From: Actinomycetota bacterium
Lineage (GTDB): Bacteria > Actinomycetota > Acidimicrobiia > IMCC26256 > PALSA-610
Assembly: GCA_005773635.1 (NCBI GenBank)
Contig: SXHN01000046.1
Coordinates: 1-64,000, forward strand
DNA length: 64,000 nucleotides
Reading direction: 5' to 3'
The notes beneath the pieces were generated by a model. The model was not told the DNA's origin, searched no databases, and worked only from the letters and a program-made list of their open reading frames with translations. Positions 48,392 to 58,585 of this stretch are shown piece after piece. Made by a program: the position numbers and the translations under genes. Each line of letters starts with the position of its first letter. Within the stretch, counting starts at the first letter, position 1.

Positions 48392-50037
48392 ACTGACGTC
48401 CTTCCCGCGACGTCGAGACCCGATGCGATGCCAATTCGCTTCATACCCACCAACGACTGCTTGCGCGACATCATCAACACCAACGGATGCATGAAGCACC
48501 ACGCGATAACCAGGTCGATCACGGTGCTCAGGCCCAAGAAGAACGCAAAACCCTTCACGGAACCAACGGTCAGGGCGTACAGAACTGCCGCACCGATCAG
48601 CGATACTGCGTCGGCCGCGATGATCGTGCGGATGGCCTTACGCCAACCAGACTCCACCGAAGACCGCACGGTCTTGCCGGAACGCACTTCGTCTTTCAGT
48701 CGCTCGAAGTACACCACGTAGGAGTCGACGGTGACACCAACCGACACGATGATGCCGGTCACTCCCGACAACGTCAACGTGACGCCATAGACCTGGCCGA
48801 ACCACGTGACGAGCGTGTACATCACCATCCCAGTCATCGCAAGCCCGAGCCACACCACGAGGCCGAGCAAGCGATAAAACAGCAGCATGTATACCGCTAC
48901 CAAGACGAGCCCGATCACACCGGCGGCGATTCCCGCTCGCAACTGATCCTTGCCGAGCGACGGCGATACATCTTCGACTGTTTGTTGCTCCTTATCGAAC
49001 TTCACCGGCAGAGAGCCATAGCGCAACGACAGCGCGAGATTCTCGGCCTCAGACTGCTTGAAGTCTCCCGAAATACGCACCTGATCGCCAGTAATGCCTT
49101 GGTTGATCACCGGCGCACTGATGACCGCGTTGTCGAGCACGATCGCGACGCGCTTATTGACGTAACCCGTCGCGATGGGCTGAAACTGACCAGCTTTGTA
49201 GGTGACGTCGACTCCCCACTGCCCACGATCGAAGCTCGCATCCGCGTCACTCACAGACTCGCCACCCAGCAGGTTCGGCCCTAGCGCATAACACCGTTCG
49301 GGTTTGCCGCCAGCTGTACGCACCTGGTCCCATACCCACGTCGTTGGATCGGCTTCGATCAGGTCTTTGCAGGTCTTGCCGGTGAAGTCCTGCGCAGTCG
49401 TTGTCGTTGAGGGGACGGTCGTTGTCGTCGCTCCCTGCGCCGTGGTGGTCGTCGCCCCCGGCACCGTCGTTGCGTTTGCGCCAACGGTCGTGGACGGTGC
49501 CGCCGTGGTGGTTGTCACCGGTGCTGCTGTCGTCGTCGGAGCTGTCGTGGTGGGGGCGACTGTCGCCGTTGTGGTGGCGCCACTCACAGTTGTCGTTGTG
49601 GCCCCTGCAACTGTCGTCGTTGTCGCCCCTGCAACCGTGGTAGTCGTCGCGCCAGGCTTCGTCGTAGTCGTCGCCGGAATCTTTTCATCGGCCGGTCGGT
49701 CTCCGAGCACTTCACGGTTTTGGAGCTCTCCGGTCGACCCCACTACGTCAAGGGCTTCTTGGCGATCCTTCACACCGGGCAGATCCACAACGATTGAGTC
49801 GCCCTGGCGATTCACCTCTGGTTCGGCGACGCCGAGGCTGTTCACACGGTTCGAGATGATGGAACGCGCGGTGTCCAACAGGGCCGGGTCGGTGCCCTCA
49901 ACCGGAAACAGTCGCACCGATATCCCGCCACGCAGGTCGAGGCCCAGCTGTGGGCTGTTGCCGGCCACCAACGTGGCGACGAACGTACCCAGGATCAACA
50001 GAATCGATCCGAACAGCAACAACGGTTTACGACCCAT
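48388..50037 (-). CDS. secD: protein translocase subunit SecD with Thr-rich insertion
   Basis: LGLDLRGGISVRL, SLPVKF, TLSGVTGIIVSVGVTVDSYVVYFERLKDE. Confidence 0.96.
   Translation of the reverse strand: MGRKPLLLFGSILLILGTFVATLVAGNSPQLGLDLRGGISVRLFPVEGTDPALLDTARSIISNRVNSLGVAEPEVNRQGDSIVVDLPGVKDRQEALDVVGSTGELQNREVLGDRPADEKIPATTTTKPGATTTTVAGATTTTVAGATTTTVSGATTTATVAPTTTAPTTTAAPVTTTTAAPSTTVGANATTVPGATTTTAQGATTTTVPSTTTTAQDFTGKTCKDLIEADPTTWVWDQVRTAGGKPERCYALGPNLLGGESVSDADASFDRGQWGVDVTYKAGQFQPIATGYVNKRVAIVLDNAVISAPVINQGITGDQVRISGDFKQSEAENLALSLRYGSLPVKFDKEQQTVEDVSPSLGKDQLRAGIAAGVIGLVLVAVYMLLFYRLLGLVVWLGLAMTGMVMYTLVTWFGQVYGVTLTLSGVTGIIVSVGVTVDSYVVYFERLKDEVRSGKTVRSSVESGWRKAIRTIIAADAVSLIGAAVLYALTVGSVKGFAFFLGLSTVIDLVIAWCFMHPLVLMMSRKQSLVGMKRIGIASGLDVAGRTSV
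49390..49677 (-). repeat. low-complexity coding repeat (GATTTTVA)n within secD
   Basis: About 96 residues of T/A/P/V-rich repeats, residues about 121-216. Confidence 0.9.
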
Positions 50038-50040
50038 GGG

Positions 50041-50334
50041 TCAATTTTCCTCACTTGGCGGCGTGCCGTTGGGCAAGCTTGGGAGATCGGCGACGATGCG
50101 CCCAACCGCTCGGCGGTCGATGGTGATCACGACGGACGGGGCAATTTCAAGATCGATCGTGGCTTCGTCGAGGCGCACAATCGTGCCGAATACCCCAGAG
50201 GTCATGATGATTTCGTCGCCTTGAACCAGCCGACCGTGCATGAGATCGGCAGCCTGAGTTTGGCGCCGTTGGGGCAACACGATGAAGAACCAAAAGGGGA
50301 TCACCAAAAATGGGATCCAAAAGAGCAGTTGCAA
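50041..50334 (-). CDS. yajC: preprotein translocase subunit YajC
   Basis: FWFFIVLPQRRQTQAADLMHGRLVQGDEIIMTSGVFGTIV. Confidence 0.95.
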   Translation of the reverse strand: MQLLFWIPFLVIPFWFFIVLPQRRQTQAADLMHGRLVQGDEIIMTSGVFGTIVRLDEATIDLEIAPSVVITIDRRAVGRIVADLPSLPNGTPPSEEN

Positions 50335-50415
50335 AATTCCACCAGGTCAGTTACGGATCGAAGCGGGCGAAATCTAGCTCGAAACTCGCCGAAAACCCGG
50401 CCAGAGCGAGTTCAG

Positions 50416-51129
50416 CTATTCAGCGGCAACGTCGAACGCACGCCCGCGATCAGCGTCGACGGCAGCATTCAACTTCGCGAGCCTCGCGGCTCGGAGCATT
50501 TTGACCTGCCCCGCGTAGGCCGCCCTTGGCAAATTGGCCCAATACGTGGCTGCGGCGGTAGCCCGATCCAGCAGCTCGTCGGGCTCCACGACTTCATCGA
50601 GAAATCCCGCGTTGCGGGCGCCGATCGGGTCGTAGGAGCGGGCGCCTACGGTCGCAATTTGCTCATGGCGCTTATCGAGTCGCTCTTGGGCCATCTCCAC
50701 TGCCCAACGCGGCAACACCATGCCAATCTGGGTTTCTATCAAACCAATCTTGAATTTTCCGGCGGTACCAATGCGTTCATCCGCGCCCAACAGCAACAGC
50801 GCACCCGCGGCGATCGCATGGCCAGGGCAGGCAACGACAACCGGCACCGAAGAACCGTACATCCGTGTGAACAATGCACCTCCTGCGGTCACGAGGCGTC
50901 CGGCCGACTCCGGGCCAGCTTTGATTTCCTCAAGATCGAAACCGCCGGACAAAAACCCAGGTGTACCGGTGATCAACATGGCTCCAACGGTGCCCTCGCC
51001 CGCCTTCTCGGCGTCAGTGAGCGCAGTATCGAGGGCGGCGACGACCTCGCTCGACAACGTGTTGGCTTTGCCATGATCAATCGTCACATGCGCAATACGG
51101 TCACGGATTTCTGTGGTTACCAGGGTCAT
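50416..51129 (-). CDS. enoyl-CoA hydratase/isomerase family protein
   Basis: VAHVTIDHGKANTLS..., LSGGFDLEEIKAG, ACPGHAIAAGALLLL. Confidence 0.9.
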   Translation of the reverse strand: MTLVTTEIRDRIAHVTIDHGKANTLSSEVVAALDTALTDAEKAGEGTVGAMLITGTPGFLSGGFDLEEIKAGPESAGRLVTAGGALFTRMYGSSVPVVVACPGHAIAAGALLLLGADERIGTAGKFKIGLIETQIGMVLPRWAVEMAQERLDKRHEQIATVGARSYDPIGARNAGFLDEVVEPDELLDRATAAATYWANLPRAAYAGQVKMLRAARLAKLNAAVDADRGRAFDVAAE

Positions 51130-51216
51130 TTCGGGCCATCTCACTCGGGTCGCGGAGTCGAACGAAGCCCGCAACCTACCGCGATCGGGCCACCGCTCCC
51201 AGCTTCGCTGCGTGGC

Positions 51217-52254
51217 TTAGTCGGAGTCGAACAGACCGGGGGTCTCGACGTTGCCCACAATCACGTCGAGGCCCAGATGCCGATACGCAGCCGAAGTGGC
51301 AACCCGGCCGCGCGGTGTGCGTTGCAACAACCCGTTTTGTAACAGGAACGGTTCGTACACGTCTTCAACGGTCTCTGGCGTCTCGCCAACAGAAATCGCG
51401 AGCGTCCCGAGTCCCACTGGCTGGCCACCGAAGGTCTTGCACAATGCGGTGAGAATGGCACGGTCCACTTTGTCGAGGCCGAGATCATCAACCTCGAACA
51501 GCAACAACGCGGCGCGGGCCGTCGCCGCGCTCACGGTGCCGTCGCCCCGAACCTCGGCGTAGTCGCGCACACGTTTTAACAAGCGGTTCGCGATGCGCGG
51601 CGTGCCGCGTGACCTGCGCGCAATTTCATCGGCGCCGTCAGCCGCGAGCGCGACCCCTAAAATCTGGGCGGCACGCGTCACGATGAGCTTGAGATCGTCG
51701 GTGGTGTAGTAATCGAGCCGAGCGACGAACCCAAAGCGATCGCGCAACGGCCCAGTAATCAAACCAGTTCGCGTCGTTGCTCCTACGAGCGTGAAGCGCG
51801 GGACGTCGATTCGAATCGAGCGCGCGGCGGGGCCCTTGCCGATCACGATGTCGAGTTGAAAAACCTCCATCGCGGGATACAGCACTTCTTCCACGGCGCG
51901 CGGCATGCGGTGCACTTCATCGATAAATAACACATCGCCATCGTCGAGATTGGTGAGAATCGCGGCGAGGTCCCCGGCGCGTTCTAAAGCTGGCCCGCTC
52001 GTGGGTTGGAGTCGCGAATTCATTTCCGCCGCGATGATCGCGGCCATACTCGTTTTGCCAAGACCAGGCGGCCCCGCAAGCAAAACATGATCGACGGCTT
52101 GGCCGCGCAGCTTCGCCGCACCCAGCATGATCGCCAGGTGTTCTTTCAACGCAGCTTGGCCCACAAACTCATCAAAACGGCGCGGCCTCAGCGTTGTTTC
52201 TTCTGCGGCTTCAATCGGGTCTTCGCTCGGCAGCAGAATCTCGTCGCGGCTCAT
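51217..52254 (-). CDS. ruvB: Holliday junction helicase RuvB
   Basis: [59 protein letters not shown]. Confidence 0.98.
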   Translation of the reverse strand: MSRDEILLPSEDPIEAAEETTLRPRRFDEFVGQAALKEHLAIMLGAAKLRGQAVDHVLLAGPPGLGKTSMAAIIAAEMNSRLQPTSGPALERAGDLAAILTNLDDGDVLFIDEVHRMPRAVEEVLYPAMEVFQLDIVIGKGPAARSIRIDVPRFTLVGATTRTGLITGPLRDRFGFVARLDYYTTDDLKLIVTRAAQILGVALAADGADEIARRSRGTPRIANRLLKRVRDYAEVRGDGTVSAATARAALLLFEVDDLGLDKVDRAILTALCKTFGGQPVGLGTLAISVGETPETVEDVYEPFLLQNGLLQRTPRGRVATSAAYRHLGLDVIVGNVETPGLFDSD

Positions 52255-52859
52255 CGTCGAGCCCCCATCAAACGCAGTGCCTCGCGTACCGCGTCACCAA
52301 CGTTCGCGTCAGCGCGCAATTCACTCAGCGCGGATCGCACTTCATCGGGGTTGTACCCCAATGCCGTCAGCGCATCACGCACCTCGGCTCGCACATTCAG
52401 CGCGCCCGACCGTTCGTTGCTGTGGCCCTCCAATGCCGCGAGGTCAACGTCGGGCAGCGACAATTTCGTTTTCAGGTCGATCAACAGCCGTTGCGCCGTG
52501 CGCTTGCCAACCCCTGGCACCAAGCACAGTTGATCGACATCATCGTCGGCCAGAGCCCGACGCAACGCGTTCGGTGGATGCACCCCAAGAATCGCCAACG
52601 CCAGCTTGGGGCCAACGCCATTGACAGTGATCAGCGATTCAAAACAGTCGCGCTCTTCGCGGGTCAAAAAACCGAACAGCACCATGGCGTCTTCGCGGAC
52701 ATGCAGGTGCGTAAACAAAAATGCCTGTGAGCCCGGTTCGAGCTGTGCGAAGGCCGACAACGGCACGAGAGCTCGGTACCCGACGCCTCCCACTTCGATG
52801 AGCACCTCCCCACTTGGGATTCGCTCCAACACGCTGCCGCGTAGAGACCCAATCATCAC
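52251..52859 (-). CDS. ruvA: Holliday junction protein RuvA
   Basis: [32 protein letters not shown]...[13 protein letters not shown]. Confidence 0.97.
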   Translation of the reverse strand: MMIGSLRGSVLERIPSGEVLIEVGGVGYRALVPLSAFAQLEPGSQAFLFTHLHVREDAMVLFGFLTREERDCFESLITVNGVGPKLALAILGVHPPNALRRALADDDVDQLCLVPGVGKRTAQRLLIDLKTKLSLPDVDLAALEGHSNERSGALNVRAEVRDALTALGYNPDEVRSALSELRADANVGDAVREALRLMGARR

Positions 52860-53443
52860 GTTCTCCTTGCCAATGCCGCAGCGATACGTTGATCAAGGCC
52901 ACTCGGCAAACCAACTTCGCGGTCGCTTCGAACGTCGAGGGTGCGAGTCGACTCCGTGGCCGCACCAACCCGCTGCCGCCACAGATGGCACAGCGCAAGC
53001 GCAAGCGCATCGGCTGCGTCGGCGGGCTTCGGCACCTCGCGCAGTTTGAGCAGCCGCGCCACCATGGCACCCACTTCCGCCTTACCGGCGCCGCCGTCAC
53101 CAGCGATCGCGAGTTTCACCTCATTGGGTGAGTACTGCACCACATCGATGTGATGGCGGGCAGCGATCGCAAGCGCAAGCCCGCTGGCCTGACCGACGCT
53201 GATCGCAGTTCGGACGTTGTTTTGAAATAGCAAACGCTCCACAACCACGACGCTGGGCTTGAGTTCGACGATCAGCGACTCGAGTTCGTCGTGCAAAATG
53301 CTGAGCCGTTGCGGCAAATTGAGCGCAGGATCGGTACGCAACACCCCGCAGCTCACGGCTCGTAGTCGGGACCCAGTTTCACGCACGACCGCTCCGTAGC
53401 CACATCGGGACAGACCAGGATCGATACCCAAGACAGGCGCCAT
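52856..53443 (-). CDS. ruvC: Holliday junction resolvase RuvC
   Basis: VLGIDPGLSRCGYGAV, VVVERLLFQNNVRTAISVGQASG, DAADALALALCHL. Confidence 0.97.
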   Translation of the reverse strand: MAPVLGIDPGLSRCGYGAVVRETGSRLRAVSCGVLRTDPALNLPQRLSILHDELESLIVELKPSVVVVERLLFQNNVRTAISVGQASGLALAIAARHHIDVVQYSPNEVKLAIAGDGGAGKAEVGAMVARLLKLREVPKPADAADALALALCHLWRQRVGAATESTRTLDVRSDREVGLPSGLDQRIAAALARRT

Positions 53444-53505
53444 TGCGAACACGAGTTCGATCCTAGACCACCTGCCCACGAACCGGCGCGACACTCCCAA
53501 CCCCT

Positions 53506-53630
53506 CCGCGGTCACACACAAGCCACGCAAACCGCCAGATCATGGGACCACCTCGGCGAGCCGTGCCAGACACGTGCGCCGCGGTCACACACAAGCCGCG
53601 CAAACCGCCAGATTATGGGACCACCTCGGC
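53506..53630. repeat. two 52-bp direct repeats (53506-53557, 53579-53630), about 50/52 identical
   Basis: CCGCGGTCACACACAAGCC(A/G)CGCAAACCGCCAGAT(C/T)ATGGGACCACCTCGGC. Confidence 0.9.
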
Positions 53631-54343
53631 TAGCGGCGGCGACGCAGACCCAGCACGATGAGCACCAATGCCAACAGCGCGGCCAATGGCAAGGCTCGTT
53701 TTGCGACAGACCCGCCGGCAGCATCGAGCAAGTCGAGGGGCTTCGCCTCCGGGGCATCGATTTTGCGCAACGTCGTCGGGGCCGTGATAGGTGCGCCAGG
53801 AACGGCTTCGTCGCTCACGTCGGGTGCTGGCGCACCCTGGGGTTGATCAGAATCCGGCCCAGCGTTCGAATCGCCATCCTGCGAATTGCCAGCCTGCGAC
53901 AACACATCGTGTTCAAGGTTCTCAACGAACTGCTTGAGAATTTTCGACGACACTTCTACCAACATCCCGCCCCGGCCGAATTGCGCAACCTTGCCGGTGA
54001 TGTTGAGCTCAGTGTCGATATCGACGACGGTTCCCCCATTGTCATCGCGCATCACAACGGTGATCATGGCGCTTGCGTTGCCTTGCCCACGCGTGTCGCG
54101 CCCACTCGCGTCAATCTTGATTGTGTGCGTCGATTCGTCGACGGTGTCGAGCTTGGCAGTGCCTTTGTACTGCGCAGTGATCGGGCCCACCTTCACTTTC
54201 ACGATGCCCCGGAACTCGTCGCCTTCAATCTCTTGCAATTGCGCGCCCGGCATACAAGGCGCAATACGTTCGATGTCGAGCAACGTGTTCCAAGTGATCG
54301 CCACCGGCGTATCGACGCGAAAACTGTCGGTGATGTGTTCCAT
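53630..54343 (-). CDS. CoxG-like SRPBCC protein with C-terminal TM anchor
   Basis: SFRVDTPVAITWNTLLDIERIAPCMPGAQLQEIEGDEFRGIVKVKVGPI; C-terminal ALPLAALLALVLIVLGLRRRR. Confidence 0.9.
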   Translation of the reverse strand: MEHITDSFRVDTPVAITWNTLLDIERIAPCMPGAQLQEIEGDEFRGIVKVKVGPITAQYKGTAKLDTVDESTHTIKIDASGRDTRGQGNASAMITVVMRDDNGGTVVDIDTELNITGKVAQFGRGGMLVEVSSKILKQFVENLEHDVLSQAGNSQDGDSNAGPDSDQPQGAPAPDVSDEAVPGAPITAPTTLRKIDAPEAKPLDLLDAAGGSVAKRALPLAALLALVLIVLGLRRRR

Positions 54344-54382
54344 TGCGAGCTCCGTTGTTGATGGCGCAGGTGCGCCGGTGAG

Positions 54383-54985
54383 TCAACCTTCGGCTTCTAG
54401 ACGGGCCAGGTCGTTCGGGGTATCGACATCGTCGGGATTGCCGGTGTCGTCACAGGCGATCTCGACAACATCATGACGAATGAATAATTGCCGGGCACCT
54501 TCGTCGCCACGCAACGCCATTGCCTCAGGCCAATGATCGCGCCCAAGTAACACAGGGTTCGCACGCACGCCGTCGTAGGTGGCAACTGCCATGCTCGCGC
54601 CATCGTCGTAGGCCACGCCCAGCCGACTCCAAGCCGCAGCCCCAACCTTGGGCTGGTCGGCCAGCCCAATGACAGCGGCGTGAACGATTCCCCGACTCGC
54701 TAGGTGCTTCAGAGCCACGTGCAATGACGTGGCGATACCCTCGGCAAAATCAGGATTACTGACGACCTCAATGCCCGGCAGAGCCAAACTGCGAACAGCT
54801 TCAGCGTGATTCCCAACTACCAGTACGACTGGCCCGAGGCCTGATGCAACTGCGGCGTCAAGGACGTAGGTCAACAATGGGCGCCCGCGGTATTCCACCA
54901 GTGGCTTCGCCACGTCGGCGCCAAACCGTTCGCCGCGTCCGGCCGCCAACACCACCGCGGCGACTGTTCCCCGTATGGTGCTCAC
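54383..54985 (-). CDS. MobA-like nucleotidyltransferase (molybdopterin cofactor type)
   Basis: VVLAAGRGERFGADVAKPLVEYRGRPLL. Confidence 0.9.
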   Translation of the reverse strand: MSTIRGTVAAVVLAAGRGERFGADVAKPLVEYRGRPLLTYVLDAAVASGLGPVVLVVGNHAEAVRSLALPGIEVVSNPDFAEGIATSLHVALKHLASRGIVHAAVIGLADQPKVGAAAWSRLGVAYDDGASMAVATYDGVRANPVLLGRDHWPEAMALRGDEGARQLFIRHDVVEIACDDTGNPDDVDTPNDLARLEAEG

Positions 54986-55003
54986 GGGTTGCTCGCAGCC
55001 TGA

Positions 55004-55825
55004 TTATGCGGATGCGTCAAGGGCTCGTCGCACAAGAACTCGTGCCAAGTGCTCGCGATATTCAACCGAAGCATTGAGATCGGTAGGAGGTTCGCACCCC
55101 ATCGCGGCGCTCATCGAGGCGTCGGCGATCGACGCTCCACTTGCCAGCGCCGCCTCAACCGCAGTCGCTCGTACTGGGGTGTTTCCCATGTTGACGAGCG
55201 CCACGCGTTTGGTACCAGCAACTGTCGCGGCAACCGCCCCGACGATTGCCCAGTCCTGGGCCCGCCGATTGAACTTTTGATAGTTGAATCCCGAAGCACC
55301 GGCTTTCGGCACGCGAATCTCTGTGAGCAACTCATCGGCGTTGAGCGCGGTTTCGAAGAATCCGGTGAAGAAATCTGCGGCTGCAATAGTGCGTTCGCCA
55401 GCAGCGGATCGAGCCACAATGATGGCGTCGAGTGCCACCATGGCCGCGGGGAGGTCGCTCGCGGGATCACTGTGAGCAACCGAACCACCGAGCGTGCCGC
55501 GATGACGCACTTGGTTGTCGCCCACTTGCGCGGCAACCGATGCAACGATTCCGCACTCTTTGGCGAGCAACGTGCTGGTTTCGAGATCACGGTGGCGAGT
55601 GAGTGCACCAATCGCAATATGGTCGCCCGCGTCGGTGATGTACGAAAGGTCGCGAATTCGAGCCACATCAACCAGCACAGTTGGTGTGGCGAGGCGCAGT
55701 TTCATCAACGGCAACAACGACATCCCACCCGCGAGAAACTTCGCGTCTTCGCCATGTTCGGAGATCGCAGCGAGCGCCTCGTCGGCGGAAGCGGCACGAA
55801 CGTACTCAAATGCGGCGGGGATCAT
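55004..55825 (-). CDS. CoxM-like FAD-binding subunit of a molybdenum hydroxylase
   Basis: [57 protein letters not shown]. Confidence 0.93.
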   Translation of the reverse strand: MIPAAFEYVRAASADEALAAISEHGEDAKFLAGGMSLLPLMKLRLATPTVLVDVARIRDLSYITDAGDHIAIGALTRHRDLETSTLLAKECGIVASVAAQVGDNQVRHRGTLGGSVAHSDPASDLPAAMVALDAIIVARSAAGERTIAAADFFTGFFETALNADELLTEIRVPKAGASGFNYQKFNRRAQDWAIVGAVAATVAGTKRVALVNMGNTPVRATAVEAALASGASIADASMSAAMGCEPPTDLNASVEYREHLARVLVRRALDASA

Positions 55826-56289
55826 TGCTTGGCCCCTTCGGCAGCAGCGAGCACAGCTTGCACAATGTTGTGGTAGCCGGTGCAACGACAGAGGTTGCCT
55901 TCGAGGCCTTCTCGGACGTCGCGCTCGGTCGGCGCAGGATTCTCATCAAGGAATCCCACTGCGGCCATCACCATGCCCGCCGTGCAGTAGCCACACTGCA
56001 AACCGTGATGGTCGTGAAAGGCTTGCTGGACCGGATGCAGCGTGCCATCAGAGGCCGCAAGACCTTCAATGGTGGTAATCGACCCGCCATCGGCCTGGGC
56101 CGCAAGCATGGTGCAACTTTTCACCGACTCGCCCTCGAACAGCACGGTACATGCACCGCATGACGACGTGTCGCAGCCCACCTTGGTACCCGTAAGTGCA
56201 CAGGATTCGCGCAAATACTGCACCAGCAGCGTGCGAGGCTCCACGTCGTGTTCTTGGGCAACACCATTGACCGAAATTGAAATCTTCAT
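55822..56289 (-). CDS. CoxS-like [2Fe-2S] subunit of a molybdenum hydroxylase
   Basis: [42 protein letters not shown]. Confidence 0.96.
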   Translation of the reverse strand: MKISISVNGVAQEHDVEPRTLLVQYLRESCALTGTKVGCDTSSCGACTVLFEGESVKSCTMLAAQADGGSITTIEGLAASDGTLHPVQQAFHDHHGLQCGYCTAGMVMAAVGFLDENPAPTERDVREGLEGNLCRCTGYHNIVQAVLAAAEGAKQ

Positions 56290-56318
56290 GAGGCTCCGAA
56301 GCTAGTAGATGGGAGTCG

Positions 56319-57074
56319 CTACCCGCCGAGAACCTGGGTCAGCAGTGCTTCTGAGATATCAAAGTTCGCATACACCGCTTCGACGTCGTCGTGGTCTTCG
56401 AGAATATCGACCAATCGCAGCACCGACTTCGCACTGGCTTCGGTATCGATACCGACCGAAGTACTGGGGATCATTGTGAGGTCTGACGATTTCACCGCGA
56501 TGCCCGCGGCCTCAATGGCGGTTCGCACTGCATGGAGTTCAGTGGCCGGCGTGGTGACGACCCAGTCGTCGCCCGCGTCGCCAACATCCTCGGCGCCCGC
56601 GTCGGCGGCCATCAGGAACAGGTCGTCTTCCTCGATGGCTGTCTTGACCACCATCACTACGCCTTTGCGTTCGAATTGCCAGGCCACGGCGCCGGGTTCT
56701 GCGAACGACCCACCATTTTTACTAAAGAGATTCTTAATTTCCGAGCCGGTGCGGTTTCGGTTGTCGGTGAGGCACTGCACGTACACCGCAACACCACTCG
56801 GGGCGTACCCCTCGTAGTTGATCGCCTCGTAAATCACCCCTTCTTCTTCGCCGATACCGCGTTTAATCGCGCGCTGGATATTGTCGACCGGCAGCGAGGC
56901 ATCGCGCGCCTTTTGAATCATCGTCCGCAAGGTCGCATTCGAGGCTGGGTCACCGCCGCCCGCACGCGCGGCAACCTCGATTTGGCGCGTCAGCACCGCA
57001 AACAATTTGCCCCGCTTCGCATCAAGCGCACCCTTTTTATGCTTGATCGAACTCCACTTGGAATGGCCACTCAT
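56319..57074 (-). CDS. yebC: YebC/PmpR family protein
   Basis: MSGHSKWSSIKHKKGALDAKRGKLF, EGYAPSGVAVYVQCLTDNRNRT. Confidence 0.97.
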   Translation of the reverse strand: MSGHSKWSSIKHKKGALDAKRGKLFAVLTRQIEVAARAGGGDPASNATLRTMIQKARDASLPVDNIQRAIKRGIGEEEGVIYEAINYEGYAPSGVAVYVQCLTDNRNRTGSEIKNLFSKNGGSFAEPGAVAWQFERKGVVMVVKTAIEEDDLFLMAADAGAEDVGDAGDDWVVTTPATELHAVRTAIEAAGIAVKSSDLTMIPSTSVGIDTEASAKSVLRLVDILEDHDDVEAVYANFDISEALLTQVLGG

Positions 57075-57087
57075 CGCGCGTACCTCC

Positions 57088-57657
57088 TCAGGAACATTGG
57101 GCGACAAACTGTTGATGCAGTCGCGAGTCACGCGACAACTCTGGATGAAACGTTGCCCCCCATATTGCCCCATCGCGCAACAACACTGGCGAGTCGTGGT
57201 GCATCGCTAGCACTTCACCACTGCCGAGGCGCTCGATCTTGGGCGCACGAATGAACACTCCTGGAAAATCGCCCGGGCCTACGACACCGATTTCGAGGGG
57301 AGCTTCGAAGCTATCGATCTGGCGTCCGTATCCATTGCGGCGAACTGAGATATCCAACAAACCTAACGGTGTTTGATCGGGGCGGCCGTCGAGCACTTCA
57401 GTGGCAAGCAGGATCACGCCAGCGCATGTCGCAAAACAGGGCATACCGGAGCGCACAGCAATGGCCAGGGGTTCGCGTAGCTCTGACGTCGTCAGCAGCT
57501 TGTCTTGGGTGGTCGACTCGCCGCCCGGCAGCACGATCGCATCAACGTCGTTCAAATGCGCCGGTAACTTAACCAGCACCGCTTCGACACCGAGGGCCGA
57601 CAACACCTCGGCGTGTTCACGAAACGCACCCTGTAGCGCCAGTACACCGATTCTCAT
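57088..57657 (-). CDS. pdxT: pyridoxal 5'-phosphate synthase glutaminase subunit PdxT
   Basis: MRIGVLALQGAFREHAE, VLPGGESTTQDKL, FATCAGVILLA. Confidence 0.96.
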   Translation of the reverse strand: MRIGVLALQGAFREHAEVLSALGVEAVLVKLPAHLNDVDAIVLPGGESTTQDKLLTTSELREPLAIAVRSGMPCFATCAGVILLATEVLDGRPDQTPLGLLDISVRRNGYGRQIDSFEAPLEIGVVGPGDFPGVFIRAPKIERLGSGEVLAMHHDSPVLLRDGAIWGATFHPELSRDSRLHQQFVAQCS

Positions 57658-57680
57658 TGCGCAGGAACTCGTGAATGCAA

Positions 57681-58562
57681 TTACCAACCACGTTCTTCGA
57701 AACGAATCTGCGGGTTGTTCTCGCCTCGCATCGCGTCGCCAAGCCCTTTTGAGACCTTCAACACGATGTCGGCGTCTTGGTAATGGGTTGTGGCCTCAAC
57801 GATGGCTTTCGCTCGCGGCGATGGATCGTCGCTCTTGAAGATTCCTGAACCTACAAACACTGCTTGCGCGCCGAGTTGCATCACCAACGCGGCGTCGGCG
57901 GGCGTCGCGATGCCGCCTGCGCAGAACATCGGTACCGGAAGCTCGCCGAGCGCAGCAACCTCTTGGACAAGGTCAAGTGGGGCACGAAGCTCCTTGGCCC
58001 ACCCGAACAGTTCCTCAGGTGAGGCTTGGCGAATCGCGCGGATGTCGCCAAGGATCGAACGGAGGTGGCGGACTGCCTCAATGATGTTGCCGGTGCCAGC
58101 CTCACCTTTAGATCGAATCATGCACGCGCCCTCACTGATGCGGCGCAGCGCTTCCCCAAGGTTGGTGGCACCGCAAACGAAAGGAGCAGTAAATGCCCAC
58201 TTGTCAACGTGGTAGGCCTCATCGGCAGGGCTCAGCACTTCGGATTCATCGATGTAATCGACGCCCATCGCTTGCAGAACCTGCGCTTCGGCGAAGTGGC
58301 CAATTCGACATTTTGCCATGACGGGAATGGTGACCGTCGCTTGAATCGCTTCGATCATTGCGGGATCGCTCATGCGTGCGATACCGCCGTCGCGGCGAAT
58401 ATCTGACGGGACGCGCTCAAGTGCCATCACCGCGCACGCACCAGCATCTTCGGCAATCTTGGCTTGCGCCGCGTCGACGACATCCATGATCACGCCGCCG
58501 CGCAACATTTCGGCGAGGCCACGCTTTACACGGGCGGTTCCTGTGGCTGGAGCATCAGTCAT
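57681..58562 (-). CDS. pdxS: pyridoxal 5'-phosphate synthase subunit PdxS
   Basis: [45 protein letters not shown]. Confidence 0.98.
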   Translation of the reverse strand: MTDAPATGTARVKRGLAEMLRGGVIMDVVDAAQAKIAEDAGACAVMALERVPSDIRRDGGIARMSDPAMIEAIQATVTIPVMAKCRIGHFAEAQVLQAMGVDYIDESEVLSPADEAYHVDKWAFTAPFVCGATNLGEALRRISEGACMIRSKGEAGTGNIIEAVRHLRSILGDIRAIRQASPEELFGWAKELRAPLDLVQEVAALGELPVPMFCAGGIATPADAALVMQLGAQAVFVGSGIFKSDDPSPRAKAIVEATTHYQDADIVLKVSKGLGDAMRGENNPQIRFEERGW

Positions 58563-58585
58563 GAACTCATGCTACCGGCGAGGGT

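Noticed and set aside
49390-49677. CRISPR-like or satellite array
   Set aside because: Repeats are in-frame, degenerate and coding (Thr-rich); no spacer structure.
49304-50224. 306-aa plus-strand Val-rich ORF
   Set aside because: Complement of the Thr-rich secD array; low-complexity artefact.
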